A DNA stretch of 64,000 bases, taken from positions 16,521,148-16,585,147 of the forward strand of contig CAKAKS010000031.1 of the NCBI GenBank assembly GCA_916700875.1, in the 5' to 3' direction. A program made the position numbers and the translations under genes. The notes beneath the pieces were generated by a model. It had not been told where the DNA came from, ran no database searches, and saw only the letters and a program-made list of their open reading frames with translations. Of the stretch, positions 32,635 to 63,800 are shown in pieces; the first letter of the stretch is position 1, and each line of letters begins with the position of its first letter. This stretch comes from Sebastes aleutianus. Lineage: Eukaryota; Chordata; Actinopteri; Perciformes; Sebastidae.

Positions 32635-32815
32635 AATGGAAAGGCCCGACCGTGAGTTTTAGAGCACCCCTCGCCCGGACCTCGCCGCTGCCCGGGGCTG
32701 TTGAGTTCCTCGCTGTGCAGTGCGCCCTCTCTCCCTGTGGGGAGGGACGGGCGCAACCTGTCCTCAGTGCGAGGCGTCTGCGGCGATGTCGGCACCCCGT
32801 TGTGTTTACCATGCC
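32635..32815. other. CpG-rich patch between the genes
   Basis: GC-rich sequence with many CG dinucleotides (CTCGCCCGGACCTCGCCGC, GCGAGGCGTCTGCGGCGATG) inside AT-rich DNA. Open in several frames on both strands, with no family recognised. It could be an unmethylated regulatory island, an unannotated non-coding exon or repeat debris. Confidence 0.35.
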
Positions 32816-33309
32816 TATGCTGTGTGAGTTTTTGCATTCATAACCATACAATCTTTATGATTAAATTGTTTACTAGAGCACCAAGTTCTTCATAGATCTA
32901 GCATTTGCTCTTTAATATGTTCAAAATGTTCCTTGGGGGAGCATCACACCACAGTCTCTCAAAAATCCTCTGGGAAACACTGTATTACCTCATCCAAAGC
33001 TGCCCCCCCACAATTTACAAATTAAAAAAAGGATGTTAGATTTACCTGAAACACAGGTGAGCTCGCTCATCGCTTCACTCCTTCCCCACAGTGTGGCTCC
33101 TCTTCTCATGTCAACAGTGGTGCACTGAGCTTGGTTGGTTTCACTTCATTTAGAGTTAGTTAACAAATCAACACAGTCTCACTCCCAAGTGTCCCTCTGC
33201 ATCGGAAACTGACGCAGGGAGGCATCCTGGGGCTTTCAATTAACTCCAATGAGTCACGTGAGTCGCTAGTCACGTCAGTTGTTAGTCAGGTGACCTGTTG
33301 GTTGTTGTT

Positions 33310-33420
33310 TTTTTTTTTCCAATCAAACAAACTTTATTTGTATAGTACCTTTCATACAGATCAATGCAGTTCAGAGTGCTGCACAGATGGCTGAGCTGAA
33401 CAAAAGACAGAACAAGTGTG
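33310..33420. repeat. LINE-tail-like dispersed repeat fragment
   Basis: ACTTTATTTGTATAGTACCT, TTTCATACAGATCAATGCAG and GAGTGCTGCACAGA resemble the 3' tails of teleost L2-type LINEs. Only the end is present. Confidence 0.4.
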
Positions 33421-33562
33421 AACTGTGAAAACAACAAAACAGACAAAAACAATAATTTCAGACCAATGCACGTGAGACAATAAAATGATAAAAATATAAT
33501 ACAATTTAATTACAAGCTATATTAACACTAATAGTAGTAAAACAGTGTGAAGTAAAAACTAG

Positions 33563-33866
33563 ATTAATAAAAATAACAATAAAATATAATACAAAATTAT
33601 ACAAATAAAATAAGGGATTATTAATAAAATAACAATACAATATAATACAATTATACAAATTAAATAGAACAAAATAAGTGATTAATAAAATAACAATACA
33701 ATATAATAAAATTTAACAAATTAAATACAATAACATAAGTGATTAATAAAATAACAATACAATATAATAAAATTAAACATATTAAATACAATAAAATAAG
33801 TGATTCATAAAATAACAATACGATATAATAAAATTATAAAAATTGAATACAATAACATATGTGATT
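33563..33866. repeat. AT-rich minisatellite, about 61-bp unit, 5 copies
   Basis: Repeating blocks ATTAATAAAATAACAATACA, ATATAATAAAATT, AAATTAAATACAATAA and CATAAGTG in register about every 61 bp. Almost pure A+T. Confidence 0.9.
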
Positions 33867-35672
33867 ACGACACGTTAGTATTAGGCTCGTTACCACTGAA
33901 CTGCGCCTCACCCGGAAAGTAGACGAGATCAGGCGGCAGCAGCAGCAGGTGCCGGTGACAAAAAGCTGCGGTCAAGTCAGACAGTTTCCAGCAGCCAAGT
34001 AAAGTTACATCCTGTTAGATCCATCCGATATGTAGGCTACTTGTACTTGCTGCCTTGTAAAGCACTTTGTAATTGCTCGTTTTGATAAGTGCTTATATTT
34101 ATTATAAATAGCCTTCATTATTATTATTATTATCAACCACACAATGTTTGTTAACAGATGAAACCTTCATTGCACAACATGATGAGACTAATAGCCTACA
34201 ATCTAGTGTTAAATATCACAATCCAGGCCTCTGGAGGTGGCCAGGCCAAGTTCAATAATGTTCTCTGGCAACTGTATCAAGTGAGGCAAATCCAAACACA
34301 CCACCTCAACAGAGACATATAAGCATTAGGAGCTAATTCATTGAGCATTTTCTCACATCTAATCCCACACAACCATACAAACCACACTGTAAATAATAGT
34401 GTTGATCTCACAGCGTATAAACACACACTTACACACAGACCTCTGCTAACAGTCAAGGCTGTCTAAAATGTGTGAACAGCCTCAAGGTCTATAGATTATT
34501 AGGTCTAGCCAAAAAACAAACTGCATGTCATGAAGTATACATTATCAGCCTGTGTCTGTCTGTGACCCTGTTACTGACCTTTTGGATGTCATGGAAACAA
34601 AAACACTGGCGGATAACAGAGAAAAGCAACGGTAGCAAGGCTGAACATGTAAGATAAAGTAAAAACACTAATATGTAAGCACTGCAATACTTATTTCAGA
34701 AAAGGCCAATTTCATGTTAAAAAATCACACAAATGAAATAATTCAGACTTTTCTCATGTTTTTTTTTATTGTTGTTGGGACATCAACAGTATGACTCTGG
34801 GTGGACATTCATTGATATTGGCCCGTACAGTATAGATAGTATGGAAATCACATTTACGTCTGTGTCACAATTACTTTATACAAACTACTGGTACATGGTT
34901 TGTTAAATCTGAGGCTTGGCAAAGTTTAAAAAAAACATTCTAATGCATTGTTTCACTTTGGAAGAACAAAATGTTTCAGACCAACTGTTAGGAAAGTCAG
35001 CCATTGCTCCTGATAATGTACATATCATTCCATGTATGAACAGTTTTTGGTATTAATATGACAACATTTCTTAAGTGCAACACACACCGCCTGCGTCGTG
35101 TAATGTTAGATGCCCGTAGCAAACATTAGACATGCCGTTAAGACAAATAGCCAAATAAGAAGTAGTCAGCGTACGATGGCCGGGATGTGCCAACCTGGGG
35201 AGCTAATGTGATAAAAAAAAAAAGTTCACGCATATTAAAGCTGGGAAATCGACGTTGGCCTATCCTGATATGCGTCAAATGCCGCCAGTGCATGTTGCCC
35301 GGAAGAATTAATTTTGTCTCGTTGTTACACAAAATGACAAAATAAAACTAGATCACATTTAAATCTCAATTAGTGTCCCCACATCAGATATTTTCATTTT
35401 GAACAAGTTTTATATTTTTAATCAAATCATACTAAAATCATAATATATAATCTGTGTTAAACATTTTTTTTTAAAGCTGTGTTGTGTATCTTTATTATTT
35501 AAAAATAAATCAAGCATCAATCTGCCCGCAAAAGTGAAATATCACTAACACTGACATTAATCTTTGTTGTACTTAAAGGCAATTGTAAAACAACGGTGTT
35601 AGCAACACACAAACTTAAAGATGAACAGGTTAACACCACCTGACAATCTTGTTTTTGCTCACCTCCATTGGT
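33867..35672. other. intergenic sequence, nothing recognised
   Basis: AT-rich; short poly-A and poly-T tracts only. It may include distal lpar1 3' sequence, but nothing shows it. Confidence 0.35.
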
Positions 35673-35676
35673 TTAA

Positions 35677-36140
35677 AGGGGAACTACGCCCATTTTTAAA
35701 ATTCATACATGTTATTCCTATTGTCTAAGACAGTCCAAAAAATATTAGTTAACATGAAAAACTCTCTCCCAAATCCAAAAACTAAAGTGATAAAACTCAA
35801 ATTTGTGATGTAATAGGGTATAAAGTGTGGAGCTGCTCCATAGACAATGAATTGGGAGAGATGTTCTAGATGACAACTGACAACACTACAATAGAATAAA
35901 GCTCATTTGGGAATAAAAAAGAAAAAACACATTCTGTGGATCCACAAAATCAGCCTCCCATTCTTTGTCTATGGAGCAGCTCCAGACTTTACAGTATACC
36001 CGATGACATCACAAGTTTGAGACTTACTTCTCTGGTTTCTGGCTTTGAGAGAGAGTAGCTCACGTTCACAAATATTGACTGAACTTTTATCGGCCATGGA
36101 AATAACCTATTGGAATTTTTAATTTAGGTGGTGTTCCCCT
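35677..36140. mobile_element. TTAA-flanked MITE with an internal hairpin
   Basis: A 464-bp element is flanked by TTAA at 35,673-35,676 and 36,141-36,144. The left end AGGGGAACTACGCC pairs with the inverted right end AGGGGAACACCACC. Inside, GGAGCTGCTCCATAGACAAT (near 35,830) is the inverse of the block ending TTTGTCTATGGAGCAGCTCC (near 35,985). Confidence 0.8.
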
Positions 36141-36144
36141 TTAA

Positions 36145-37932
36145 CTTCTCACCTTGCTGCAGTGATGTACAAGTGTACTCCAGGACACTGTGACATCACT
36201 GCTGGGTGTGGTTACAGGTGCAACAAAGCACAATTTCAACCAGAGAGGGCGGTAAAACACTGGTGTTAAGTTACTCTTTAAGGACCGGAAGGCACTGCAC
36301 ACAGATATCTAGTTCTGGGTCGCAAACAAGTTAATAGTTGACAGGAAATGCATTAATTAGGGTCATAATACAAAAGAGCTCATGACATAAAAACCATAAA
36401 CAAAATCCTACAGTACATTTGGACAGATTATAACACACTTAAAATTTACAAAACACAAAAACACTTTCCCTTTGGTGATTAACTTTGAATAATATATATT
36501 TATATACATACATACTGTACACATATACTTACAATGGTGTACGAAGAGTGACACACTGGTAAACAGAGACATACAAAGACAGAAAGTTTAGTTGGTTTGC
36601 TATATAACCTGAATCAATACTTTTGTTAGAAAAATGGTTACAGTGAATGTCAAATATGAAGGGTTGGGTCCAGAGCTTTGTTGTGAAGTTAACAGAAGTA
36701 AAGTGTGGACAAACTCAAAGGCAAAACTTTTAAGTTAAATTGTCTAAGAAGAAAATATCTAAGATTGTTTCCTTGGAATTTTTCTCAAAATGTTAATTTT
36801 TTTTATAATGTAGAGGCACAACCCGGAGATTAAAAGGCCAAAAACAAAGTCTAAACGGGGGAAAGACCATAAGTAATCCACTCCCCACTCTCAACCTTTT
36901 GGGTACACGCTGAAAAAATAAAAGAACTTACGTTGCCTCATAAACAGGGCAACATTTTGGCCAACTTCAACGGGCAAAAAATACCAGCTGACTTCATTTT
37001 AGCACTGCAAACATCTTGCTGCCTGGCAAACATCTGACTGTGTTTTTGGCCGTGATCCTCGCTTTCATGTCAGCTCTCTTTGGGTGTATTTTGGCCAAAA
37101 TGTGTTTTGATTCAAGTCACGACTTAACATTCAGCTGGTGATTCTTAACAATGTACGTCATGCATGTAGCATCACCAGGCTGACTTTCTGTTGGCTTAGA
37201 GAGTCTCAAATTCAGAGAAGAAGGTGGGGAGTGCACTTGTGGAAATAAGATATCACCATTCAACACTGCATTGGCTCAACTCGGCTTTATCTTGTTAGTA
37301 TTATAAGTAAACTGTGATACGTCATTGTTGTCAGTACAAAAGACTAAAAATGTTGTGGTGTGGGTAAACATTCCATAAAGTTAAGGTATACATCAACATT
37401 ATCAGAACCCCACTATATGCCTGTCGACAGGTTAGTACAGAATCTGTAATATGTGCCAACTTAATTCACTGGGAAGCTTTAAACACAGGATGCGTCTCAG
37501 TTCAAGATGCCACGAGGAGGGACGAGAAGGGAGGGAGGAAGAGATATGCGAAACATTTGAATTATTTGTAACACTTGCTAATAAAGACAGGTTCACAAAA
37601 ACATTATCATAATCCCAACCATCTCATATGATGACATAAAAAAAAACATCATATATTTTGGATGGACATCTGTATTTACTTCATATCACCAATAACACTG
37701 TTGCAGCAAAAAATGCGTACATGACATTCAGTTTCTGGCTAAATAGAAAAGATGTTTTCATACTTTCCTCGGAGTGTTTGTAAAGCCGCGCAGACGCTAT
37801 CAGACTGCGATACTGTAGGAGTGAACTTCATGAGTTCCTCACAGAAAAGAAATGAGCAGACTCTAAAATGTTATTTTTTCCCCCCAAATGCTGCCATAAA
37901 AGATGCAAATTGGTGTTGAAGATTTTTGGATT
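36145..37932. other. sequence 3' of lpar1, nothing recognised
   Basis: AT-rich, unique-looking DNA between two TTAA elements. No exon or RNA gene was found. Confidence 0.35.
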
Positions 37933-37936
37933 TTAA

Positions 37937-38321
37937 AGGTAGGGTTGGAAGTGTTGTTTAATTGTTATATTTGTTGAAATTCTCTTTTACATCCTGACAG
38001 CAATCAATAAATCAAATGCTCTGACAAAAAAAAAGAGACAAAAATCTGGTATCTGTGGCTGTGGCAGGACTGTAATATGATTGTTTATTATGATATGTTT
38101 ACGTTCATCATGAGAATTTTGGGGGAGTGGCTTTGGAGGGAGGCCTGAAGGGACGGGCTGTCAGTGTTGCTGACTTTCCCGCTAGATTTAGTGACTTTTA
38201 GACCTGATGCTAGCTACTTTCATTGGAAAAGAGTTGGCAACACTGGGCTGGGTTTTTCAGTTGCATCATTTTTAAAATCCAGTGTACTCGTGCTAGATTC
38301 TCAACATTACCAACCCTAGCT
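37937..38321. mobile_element. TTAA-flanked MITE (AGSTAGGGTTGG ends), copy 1
   Basis: A 385-bp element is flanked by TTAA at 37,933-37,936 and 38,322-38,325. The left end AGGTAGGGTTGG and the inverted right end AGCTAGGGTTGG match the copy at 55,775-55,931. Both share GACAGCAATCAATAAATCAA-type inner sequence in opposite orientation. Confidence 0.8.
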
Positions 38322-38325
38322 TTAA

Positions 38326-40171
38326 GCTAAGAGGTGTTAGAGGCTGAGTTGAAATGGAGCTCATGACTTAAATTTTATATGCAGGGCCAAAAAGCCACAG
38401 ATTCTGGGCTAGGTATTGGTTCAGTAGGGACCAGCATTTTTAACAGTCAAATTTTGGAGAGAAATAATGGAATACAATAGAATGAGTGGATTTAAATCTC
38501 AGCTATGCTCATGGCACACTGGCACAATTTTACACCACTGACCAATTGCAAACTGGATTTTTATTGGCCAAGCTAGTGGTGTGCCTCCATGGATGGCAAT
38601 GCTAGGGTCGGTCAGCCCGTGGGTCAGTCCACCTCTTTGGTCCAGACTGAAATACAACTATTAGATGGACTACCATGACATTTGCAGGTCAGTGTTTGCA
38701 GTCTAAACTACAGTATCATTGGTGGCAAAATTGAGTTTGTAAACTAAAATTCAGACAGGCACTCATTAACACCCATTTTATCTTCATGTTCATGCTATAA
38801 AGACGTAATGACCCATCTTGTCAACGCTCACAATGGGGGCAATTTAACGTGAACTTTCATATTTGCTTACCACCCACCACTTTTCAGTCTCATGGACACT
38901 TAATAAAACCATGAGCGTCAGACAGATCAGCACATTTCATGTCATGATCTGAAGTCTGTTAACTCTCACCAGAAATGACCTTCACCTTGTCTCCACATAA
39001 CACTGTGGCACAGAGCCTGCTTTAAAAACGCAAACATCCTCCCCGTTTTGGTAAGATCCCGGGAACAACTTGTCTCTAATTCCTTAGAGGGAATAAACAA
39101 AATATCCTGGACCCTTCATGTATTTAAGTTGGATCAAAAGAGGAAACTGGACTCATTAAAGCTTTATTAGTTGGCGAAGAAGATCAGTAGAATAATGAGT
39201 CCCGAAAGTATTTAGGTCGTAAGGTCACTTGTCATTAAAGGATGAACGATGAATGTGCTGCGGAAATGAATGGTGGCTCTGGTTACTTAAACAATCCATA
39301 AAGGGAACAACAGCATTTTTTTGGTAAGTCGCTAAACATGTCATACATGTCAGTATTGATATATTTATCTATTTAAGAAGCATTGGCAGGATGTCCCATA
39401 CATTTTTCACTTTGACGCCTATATTTTGAAAAAAGTTAAACCTCCAAATACTACCAAGAAAATCCTTGAGTCTCCACAAGGTCATTCACGGTTGCACGTT
39501 ATGAGCACAAAACTGCATGTGCTGGTTGCATTTTTCCAGATTTGAAGTCTTTCCTCACAATCATAAAAGGAAAAAAGAAAGAATAGTGGGTTCACACCCA
39601 AAAATGAGTCTTCAAATGGATGTGAAGGAAACTCCGATGGTAGTGTCATGGTGTCTGTATGTAACATGTGTGTGTATGATGTTATGGGACCTTGGAATGA
39701 ATGGGGATCAAGGGGGAAAAGTCTGAAACCTATGTCTAGAGGATACAAAGTTAGAGAAGACTGGAGTACTGGCATTACCTTCATTTCACAGATTACTTTT
39801 AAATAATTCATATCAGCGTTGTCCTTAACAACACAAAAAATAATAAACAACTACACAAAAATGCTAACAGCCTATCAGAGTCCTCGAAGATCAGACCCCC
39901 CCCCCTTTTCTTCCTCCACACAGCGATAAAGTCTTGTCATCTTACTTCATGTAACCATCCTCTTCTTCATTGTGATCTCATCCAGCTCATCATAACATCT
40001 ACCTAATCTTCATTCTCAAATTTATCACGTTACTGTCTTCAGTTCGTATCATATTTGCAGTCCCTCCCGACCTTCCCATGCTGCCGTTTACCTTCTTTCA
40101 GTCAGTATCTCCAAGACAAATTAACCCCTTGGAGCAGTTGGGTTAATCTCCGTGATCTCCAGCCTCGCCGT
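38326..40171 (-). other. lpar1: probable lpar1 3' untranslated region and flank
   Basis: AT-rich sequence lies downstream of the lpar1 stop with no coding signal. On the minus strand an AATAAA occurs at 39,163-39,168, about 1 kb after the stop, and is a possible polyadenylation signal. The part 38,560-38,705 resembles a dispersed teleost repeat (GTCCAGACTGAAAT type), so the transcript may end before it. Where the transcript ends cannot be fixed from sequence alone. Confidence 0.4.
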
Positions 40172-58411
<18,240 letters not shown>

Positions 58412-58619
58412 GGTGGCGATGGAGCTTTATTGGAAGAAGAAAATATATTAGATATGTTACAAAAATATTAAGCGATTTATGTGAAGGTTGTTAACATTTT
58501 TTATTTAAAAAGTAATGCTTTCATCAGAGAAGTGTTCGCCCTGTAATCTGGGAGTATATGGCTTTACTTTAAATTCCATTTAAAGTATGATAAATGTTTT
58601 TCAAAAATAGAATTTGAGC

Positions 58620-59094
58620 TAGAGGTCGACCAATAGTGGATTTTTAAAGGCTGACATAATAATGATAGTTTGGAGCAGGATAAAGCCGATTAATAGGCCA
58701 ATATCTTATTTACTTCTACAGCAGTCAACTATTTTTTAATAAATCATTTTTTTGACAATCCGAATTTAATAATTCGTAAGAGAATATCCTGGAGTTTGAG
58801 TTGGTGGATTACACCATTGGAACAATTTCTATTTATTTACAATGGGCGATACGCTGTTCTGTGGTTTACAGTATGATTGACCAGGATTACTTCTGTTGCG
58901 CGTCTCGTACATTGTTAAATGCCACTCTTGCAAAGCATTACTGATCATGTGTATACCCGGGGTAAGGAGGATCCTTAAGTCTGCGATTTCATTTCATGAA
59001 TGGATGGTTATGTAGCTGGATTATTTGTATGGGAGAATGCCTAATTGGTACAGTAATCAGTATCAGTATCAGAGCCACTATTGGTGCATCATTA
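58620..59094. mobile_element. hAT-like element, degraded
   Basis: The left end TAGAGGTCGACCAATAGTGG and the right end (inverted) GATGCACCAATAGTGGC share the ACCAATAGTGG core. A second TAGAGGTACACCAATTAATC start occurs at about 59,122. No clear target duplication. Confidence 0.5.
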
Positions 59095-59399
59095 CCGATT
59101 AACTTAGAGTAGTTCAAATTAGAGGTACACCAATTAATCGGCCAAAGAGATTTACATGGATTTAGGACACCAAAACAAAATCTGTCTACAATAAACCGAA
59201 CAGCCTGACCACATGTCCTATTTTCATGCTTCTGTCAAGAATGAGTTAATCCATACTTTCTTGAAAAATGCATATATTCGTCTTTCATAACGCTCAACAC
59301 AAAGCAGCCCTTTAGGAAACATGTGGACTTAAGCCGGTTCATGAAACATGGAAAATCAGAAATCCCCTTTGGATTTAGACTCAACGTGATAAGTCATCA

Positions 59400-59404
59400 T
59401 TTGA

Positions 59405-59439
<35 letters not shown>

Positions 59440-59922
59440 ATGAGTGTTTCACATACAGTAAACAGCCATCGTTAAGACATGAACAGCAGCTTTATAAGGG
59501 CAAAAGGTCTTAAAACGATTGTTAGAAACAAAACTCGTATTGTTTGCAAGTCACATTATACAGCAACGCTACAAGGGTGGTGTGTATGTGTGTGTCTGTG
59601 TGCCTCCATGCTTGTCTGCTATATGTGTGTGTGTGTGTGTTTAACGTTTGCTATATGAATAAACCCCAGTGTGACATGAAGCTGAAACATGTTTTTTTTT
59701 TTCCATCTGGTGGAGTTTTACGAGTGTTGTTGCATCAGAGGAAACTGAGCACTAACATGACGCTTAAAGTCAACTCACACATACATAAACAATGCTCACA
59801 GGAACATGTGTGTGTGTGTAATAAGCTCCAGTCCCACATAGATGCTGGCTAGTCTCTCTCATACACCCCAGACCGGAAACAGGACCTCAGGGCTAGAGTA
59901 GCGGAGTGTGTGTGTGTGTGTG

Positions 59923-59957
<35 letters not shown>
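59400..59957. repeat. cluster of (GT)n microsatellites
   Basis: GT tracts at 59,405-59,432, 59,623-59,640 and 59,905-59,957. The last is the longest, with one GC interruption. Confidence 0.9.
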
Positions 59958-59961
<4 letters not shown>

Positions 59962-61204
59962 AAAGAAGAGGGTAGGGGATGAGGAATGAAAGAACGAGTA
60001 TTAGAAGTTCTGCGTCAAAGGCCAGTGTTTTTGTTTCTCTATTGATTTACCTTCTTATAAGACCGTCCAAATCCTCTAAGCCCTCTTTTCTCTCTCTGCA
60101 GTGACACGGCAAAAAATCTCCACTCTGCCAAAGCTGAACTTCAAACATGAAGGATTTTTTTTCCTCCTCCCCCTCTTGGACTAATTTGCAATGTTGGAAA
60201 AACTATCCTTCACCTCTCAAAAATTCACATGAAAAATAAGGGATACTCCTGGGAAATGAGGCGGTGTTGAAAGCTATAAAAGCTGAAGTTTGCCAAAAAT
60301 ATTTTTCAACTCCTGCACCTCAACTGCTGAGGCGCTCTTAATCTCGTTGGTAATATACTGTTTTGACGGCCATGATATACAAGACATGTTACATAATGTA
60401 ATGGGTTAGTTTTGCCGGTAGCAACAACCCATAATTTAGTTCCTGACTGTGCTTTTGTTCCATATAACCCCATGCTATAAATTCTAAATATAGCCCCATT
60501 TTTAAACTATAACCCAAGCCAAAAGCAATACCGTACATCAACTATACAGTAGACTGGCTCAGACTGTTGGCAGTGCACAGCATCTTTATATTCCTCAGCC
60601 AAAACGGGTGTGTATTAGGCATGGCGGTGCACCAATAACATTATAAAAGGAAGTCCTAATCAATTAAATAAACGGTTTTCTGGGCTCTGTTTATATGTCC
60701 AATTTCCTGAGGCGGGCCGATAAGGGACTCCGTCTGCAGCCATGTTTGCTTGGAGTGGCTGTAAAGTGTTATTTCATTCACTGAAACCGCAGTGGTACGT
60801 TCTATTAGCTGTACTGAATTATTGCTTCAGACAAGCCGGATGCGTCTGCTTAATTTCTGCTCGTTGATTTGTAAAGAGACATGTCAAAAAATAAACACTG
60901 CCCAGTAATCATTATAATAGGGCCACATATTTCCATTACATTTTTTACAGTTCGTTTTGATTAATGATTAATGTTTGTATTAGGAACACGGAAATGTAGT
61001 CTATTATTTTATTAAATTACTGGCCATAAAGGGATCCCTTCCTAAGGACAAAATCAACATTGCCCCTTCTATCTCATTTGAAAGTATACCTACAGTTAAT
61101 GATGCTTCAGCAGTCCGAGTTAAAGGAATAAAATGAATATGTTCCTTATTTACAGTCTTTTATTGCAAAATGTCCTCTTTGTTGCTTTTTCTACTAAAAA
61201 TACT

Positions 61205-61338
61205 GCAGAAAGAAGAAGAAGAAGAAGAAGAAGAAGAAGAAATAATAATAATAAGAAGAAGAACAAGAAGAAGAAGAAGAACAAGAACAAGAACAAGAAC
61301 AAAGGCACTTTATTAATCACAGAGGGGAAATTCAATTT
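61205..61338 (-). repeat. GAA/GAAC-rich microsatellite joined to a LINE-like tail
   Basis: (GAA)n, a short ATA run and (GAACAA)n are followed by CACTTTATTAATCACAGAGG. On the minus strand that reads ...GTGATTAATAAAGTGCC followed by a simple repeat, the layout of fish LINE 3' ends that terminate in microsatellites. Confidence 0.6.
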
Positions 61339-61382
61339 TTACACTCTGTTATCTTACATAGAACACACATGCACCTATCAGG

Positions 61383-61930
61383 CCATTAAATGTTGCGTTA
61401 TCAGTGGTTAATCACCTCATAGATGTGGGTCAGTAGGGCCATGCTACACCCAACAGTAGGATTTATCATCAATTCACATGGTTGATCATTGAAAGAAGGA
61501 ATGAGAGAGCATAACAGCGACCTCTAGCGACCGTAGTAATTATGACACAAGCAAAAGTGGAAGTCAGGCCCTGTAGAATAGACAGCTTAAAACTCCATAA
61601 GGGGTGGAGGTCGGGGCGATGGATGGGACACAAAACACGACACCAGAATTGCATCCCATATGAAACCAACGTGTAGTTGTCTTTGTGTCAAGTTTTACTT
61701 TAACTTTAAAAGCGTAGCTATTTTAAGCCAAAACATGATCTTCCCGAAACTTAACGAAGTGGTTTTGTTGCCTAAGCCTAAAGAAGCTATTTTGTTTGTC
61801 TTCAAAAAGGTTAACAATTCATGCAGTTTTACAATGTGTTAGAATGTGTTGCTTAAGTTTTGTTCAAGGATAGGCGTAGTAGGCCCCTACTGACCCACTG
61901 AAGCTTATGAGGACCATTAACGCACATTTT
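61383..61930 (-). repeat. copy of the 'gttaggtttagg' repeat family
   Basis: Collinear with 8917-9905 without the nested insert (ATCAGGCCATTAAATG, CTCTAGCGACCGTAGTAATT, AAGCCAAAACATGATC, GGTTTTGTTGCCTAAGCC). It shows the uninterrupted target of the TTAA element at 9204. Confidence 0.7.
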
Positions 61931-62746
61931 ATGATAATAGTTTGTGATGGTGCACAGACAGCAGCCTTTTCCTGTTTGTGACGGGTTTGTTGTTTCCTTT
62001 TGGTGTCTGTGGTGATTTTATAATTACTTTAGAAATGACACCATCAAATGTGCATGCAATTTTGAGGTTTTTAATCGTTGCTTTTATCCAGAGAAAGCCC
62101 ACCATTAAGAAGCAGAGAGAGGAGCAGCTGAGTGACAGCGCCAACACTAATGCTGGATAGATCTCTCTACAGCAATATCCACCGCAAATGAAAGCCCATT
62201 TATTCTGCTTGTCATCTGCGGTTAATGACCATTAAACGTCTGGAGGGAGCAGTCACCGGGGCATTAGATGCCTGAGGCCGGTCGTCAGTACTAGAAAGTG
62301 GAGGAAGTGTCAGTGGCCTCTCAGTACACATTCCCAACACTTTCATCAGAGCCTGGAGCCTGGAGCCTGCAGAGAAAGATCCTGTCATTGTGTGTGTACA
62401 GTATGTGTGTGTGTGTTTGTTTGCAACAGCCGGTGGGTGAGTGGGTCTTGTAAAAGGGAAAAGATTGAGCAAGAAAGAGGACATGGAAAGAGGGGATTTT
62501 AGATTTCTGTGTTCCTGCACCTATAAAAGACAAAGTTTGAATGACTAAGTTGTTGAAGCATTTTAGTGTGTGTGTGTGAGTGTGAGAGGAAAGTTCGGGA
62601 GTGTGTGTGCACAATGTGTTGAACCCCGGGTGTCAGAGACGGAGAACAAAATGCTCGCTGTGCTTGAGTGTGTGTCGACACACTCTCTTCATGCTTGCTG
62701 GTAATGTGTGATAAAGTCTGGCTGTGTGGAGAGAGAAGAAAGTGTG

Positions 62747-62788
<42 letters not shown>
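62747..62788. repeat. (GT)n microsatellite
   Basis: About 20 GT units, close to other GT/CA-rich stretches (62,395-62,420; 62,896-62,918). Confidence 0.95.
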
Positions 62789-62790
<2 letters not shown>

Positions 62791-63489
62791 CTGCCTACCA
62801 GGCTATGAAAGGACCACCCTGGAATCCATACAAGTGAGGTCATAACTCAAGTATCAGTGTCAGGGCTGTATATTCATAACGTGTGCCTAATTAACACACA
62901 CACACACACGCACACACATTCAATTATCGTAGCCTCTCTTTTACTCTTACAATCATACACATTCAATCTGTTATTTACAAATGAGCAAACACATACACCT
63001 ACTTCTAAATATACTTCTGAATAAATATTTAACATCATTTTTGGGTTTTTTCATATCTTTTGCTTTAGTTGAATGAGATATAGGATGAGATATTTCTACA
63101 GGCCCTCAAGTTGTTGTCCCACTTGCAGCTGCTAGAGACCGTAAAGCTCATTACACCCCACAATGCATTCATTGAAATCGAAAGATTTATGGGCATTTTA
63201 TAGGGATCCACTGAATGGATTAGGAGGCATCTTGTGTGCAAACTTGACATGGAACGGCTCCATGTCATGTCAGCCCGTCTTTTAGTGGACATATGGACAT
63301 TTTGGCCTAACAGTGGTCCTAAGGGGGCCACACATATATTAATATGAAATTTGATGGCCAGCTGTTGAGATATCTTGCCCAAAACCGGGGAACCTGACCT
63401 AAAGATTTGTTGCTCTTGACAAAAGAGATGGATAGACAGATGTAGCCCTCTAGGGGAAAGCAAAAGAGAAAAGTAATGGTTGGTTGGGT

Positions 63490-63800
63490 TGAGGTGGGTC
63501 AACAAATGTCTGACTTTAACACAGGAGACTGCTGTTCGACGTTGGTTTCTTTCAACCGTGACCACAATCGTTCCCTGACCATAATAACGTGATTATTGCT
63601 GTAACCATGACGCCGAACATCCCCTAACCTTGACAAAGAAATAAATCTAACCCAAATCAACATGTTTCCTTAGCCTTAATGGAGTACTTATTTTAAACCA
63701 AATCATTATTTTAATCCAAACCATGATCTGTCCCTAACCATAACCAAGTCCTGTTTGTACTTAGACCTAACCAAACCTTAACCATAGCAATGTCACATCA
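63490..63800 (-). repeat. diverged copy of the 'gttaggtttagg' repeat family
   Basis: Contains repeated CCTAACC/CCATAACC words and CCAAACCATGATCTGTCCCT, which inversely match the AGGTCGTGGTTTGGGTT block of other copies. More diverged than the rest. Confidence 0.5.

Noticed and set aside
33563..33866. Regular AT-rich units considered as an origin or array
   Set aside because: Simple minisatellite; nothing supports a specific function.
61133..61411. Arg/Asn/Lys-rich frame
   Set aside because: Translation of GAA, AAT and GAAC simple repeats.
63065..63565. 166-codon minus frame at the right edge
   Set aside because: Overlaps dispersed-repeat sequence and has no family signature.
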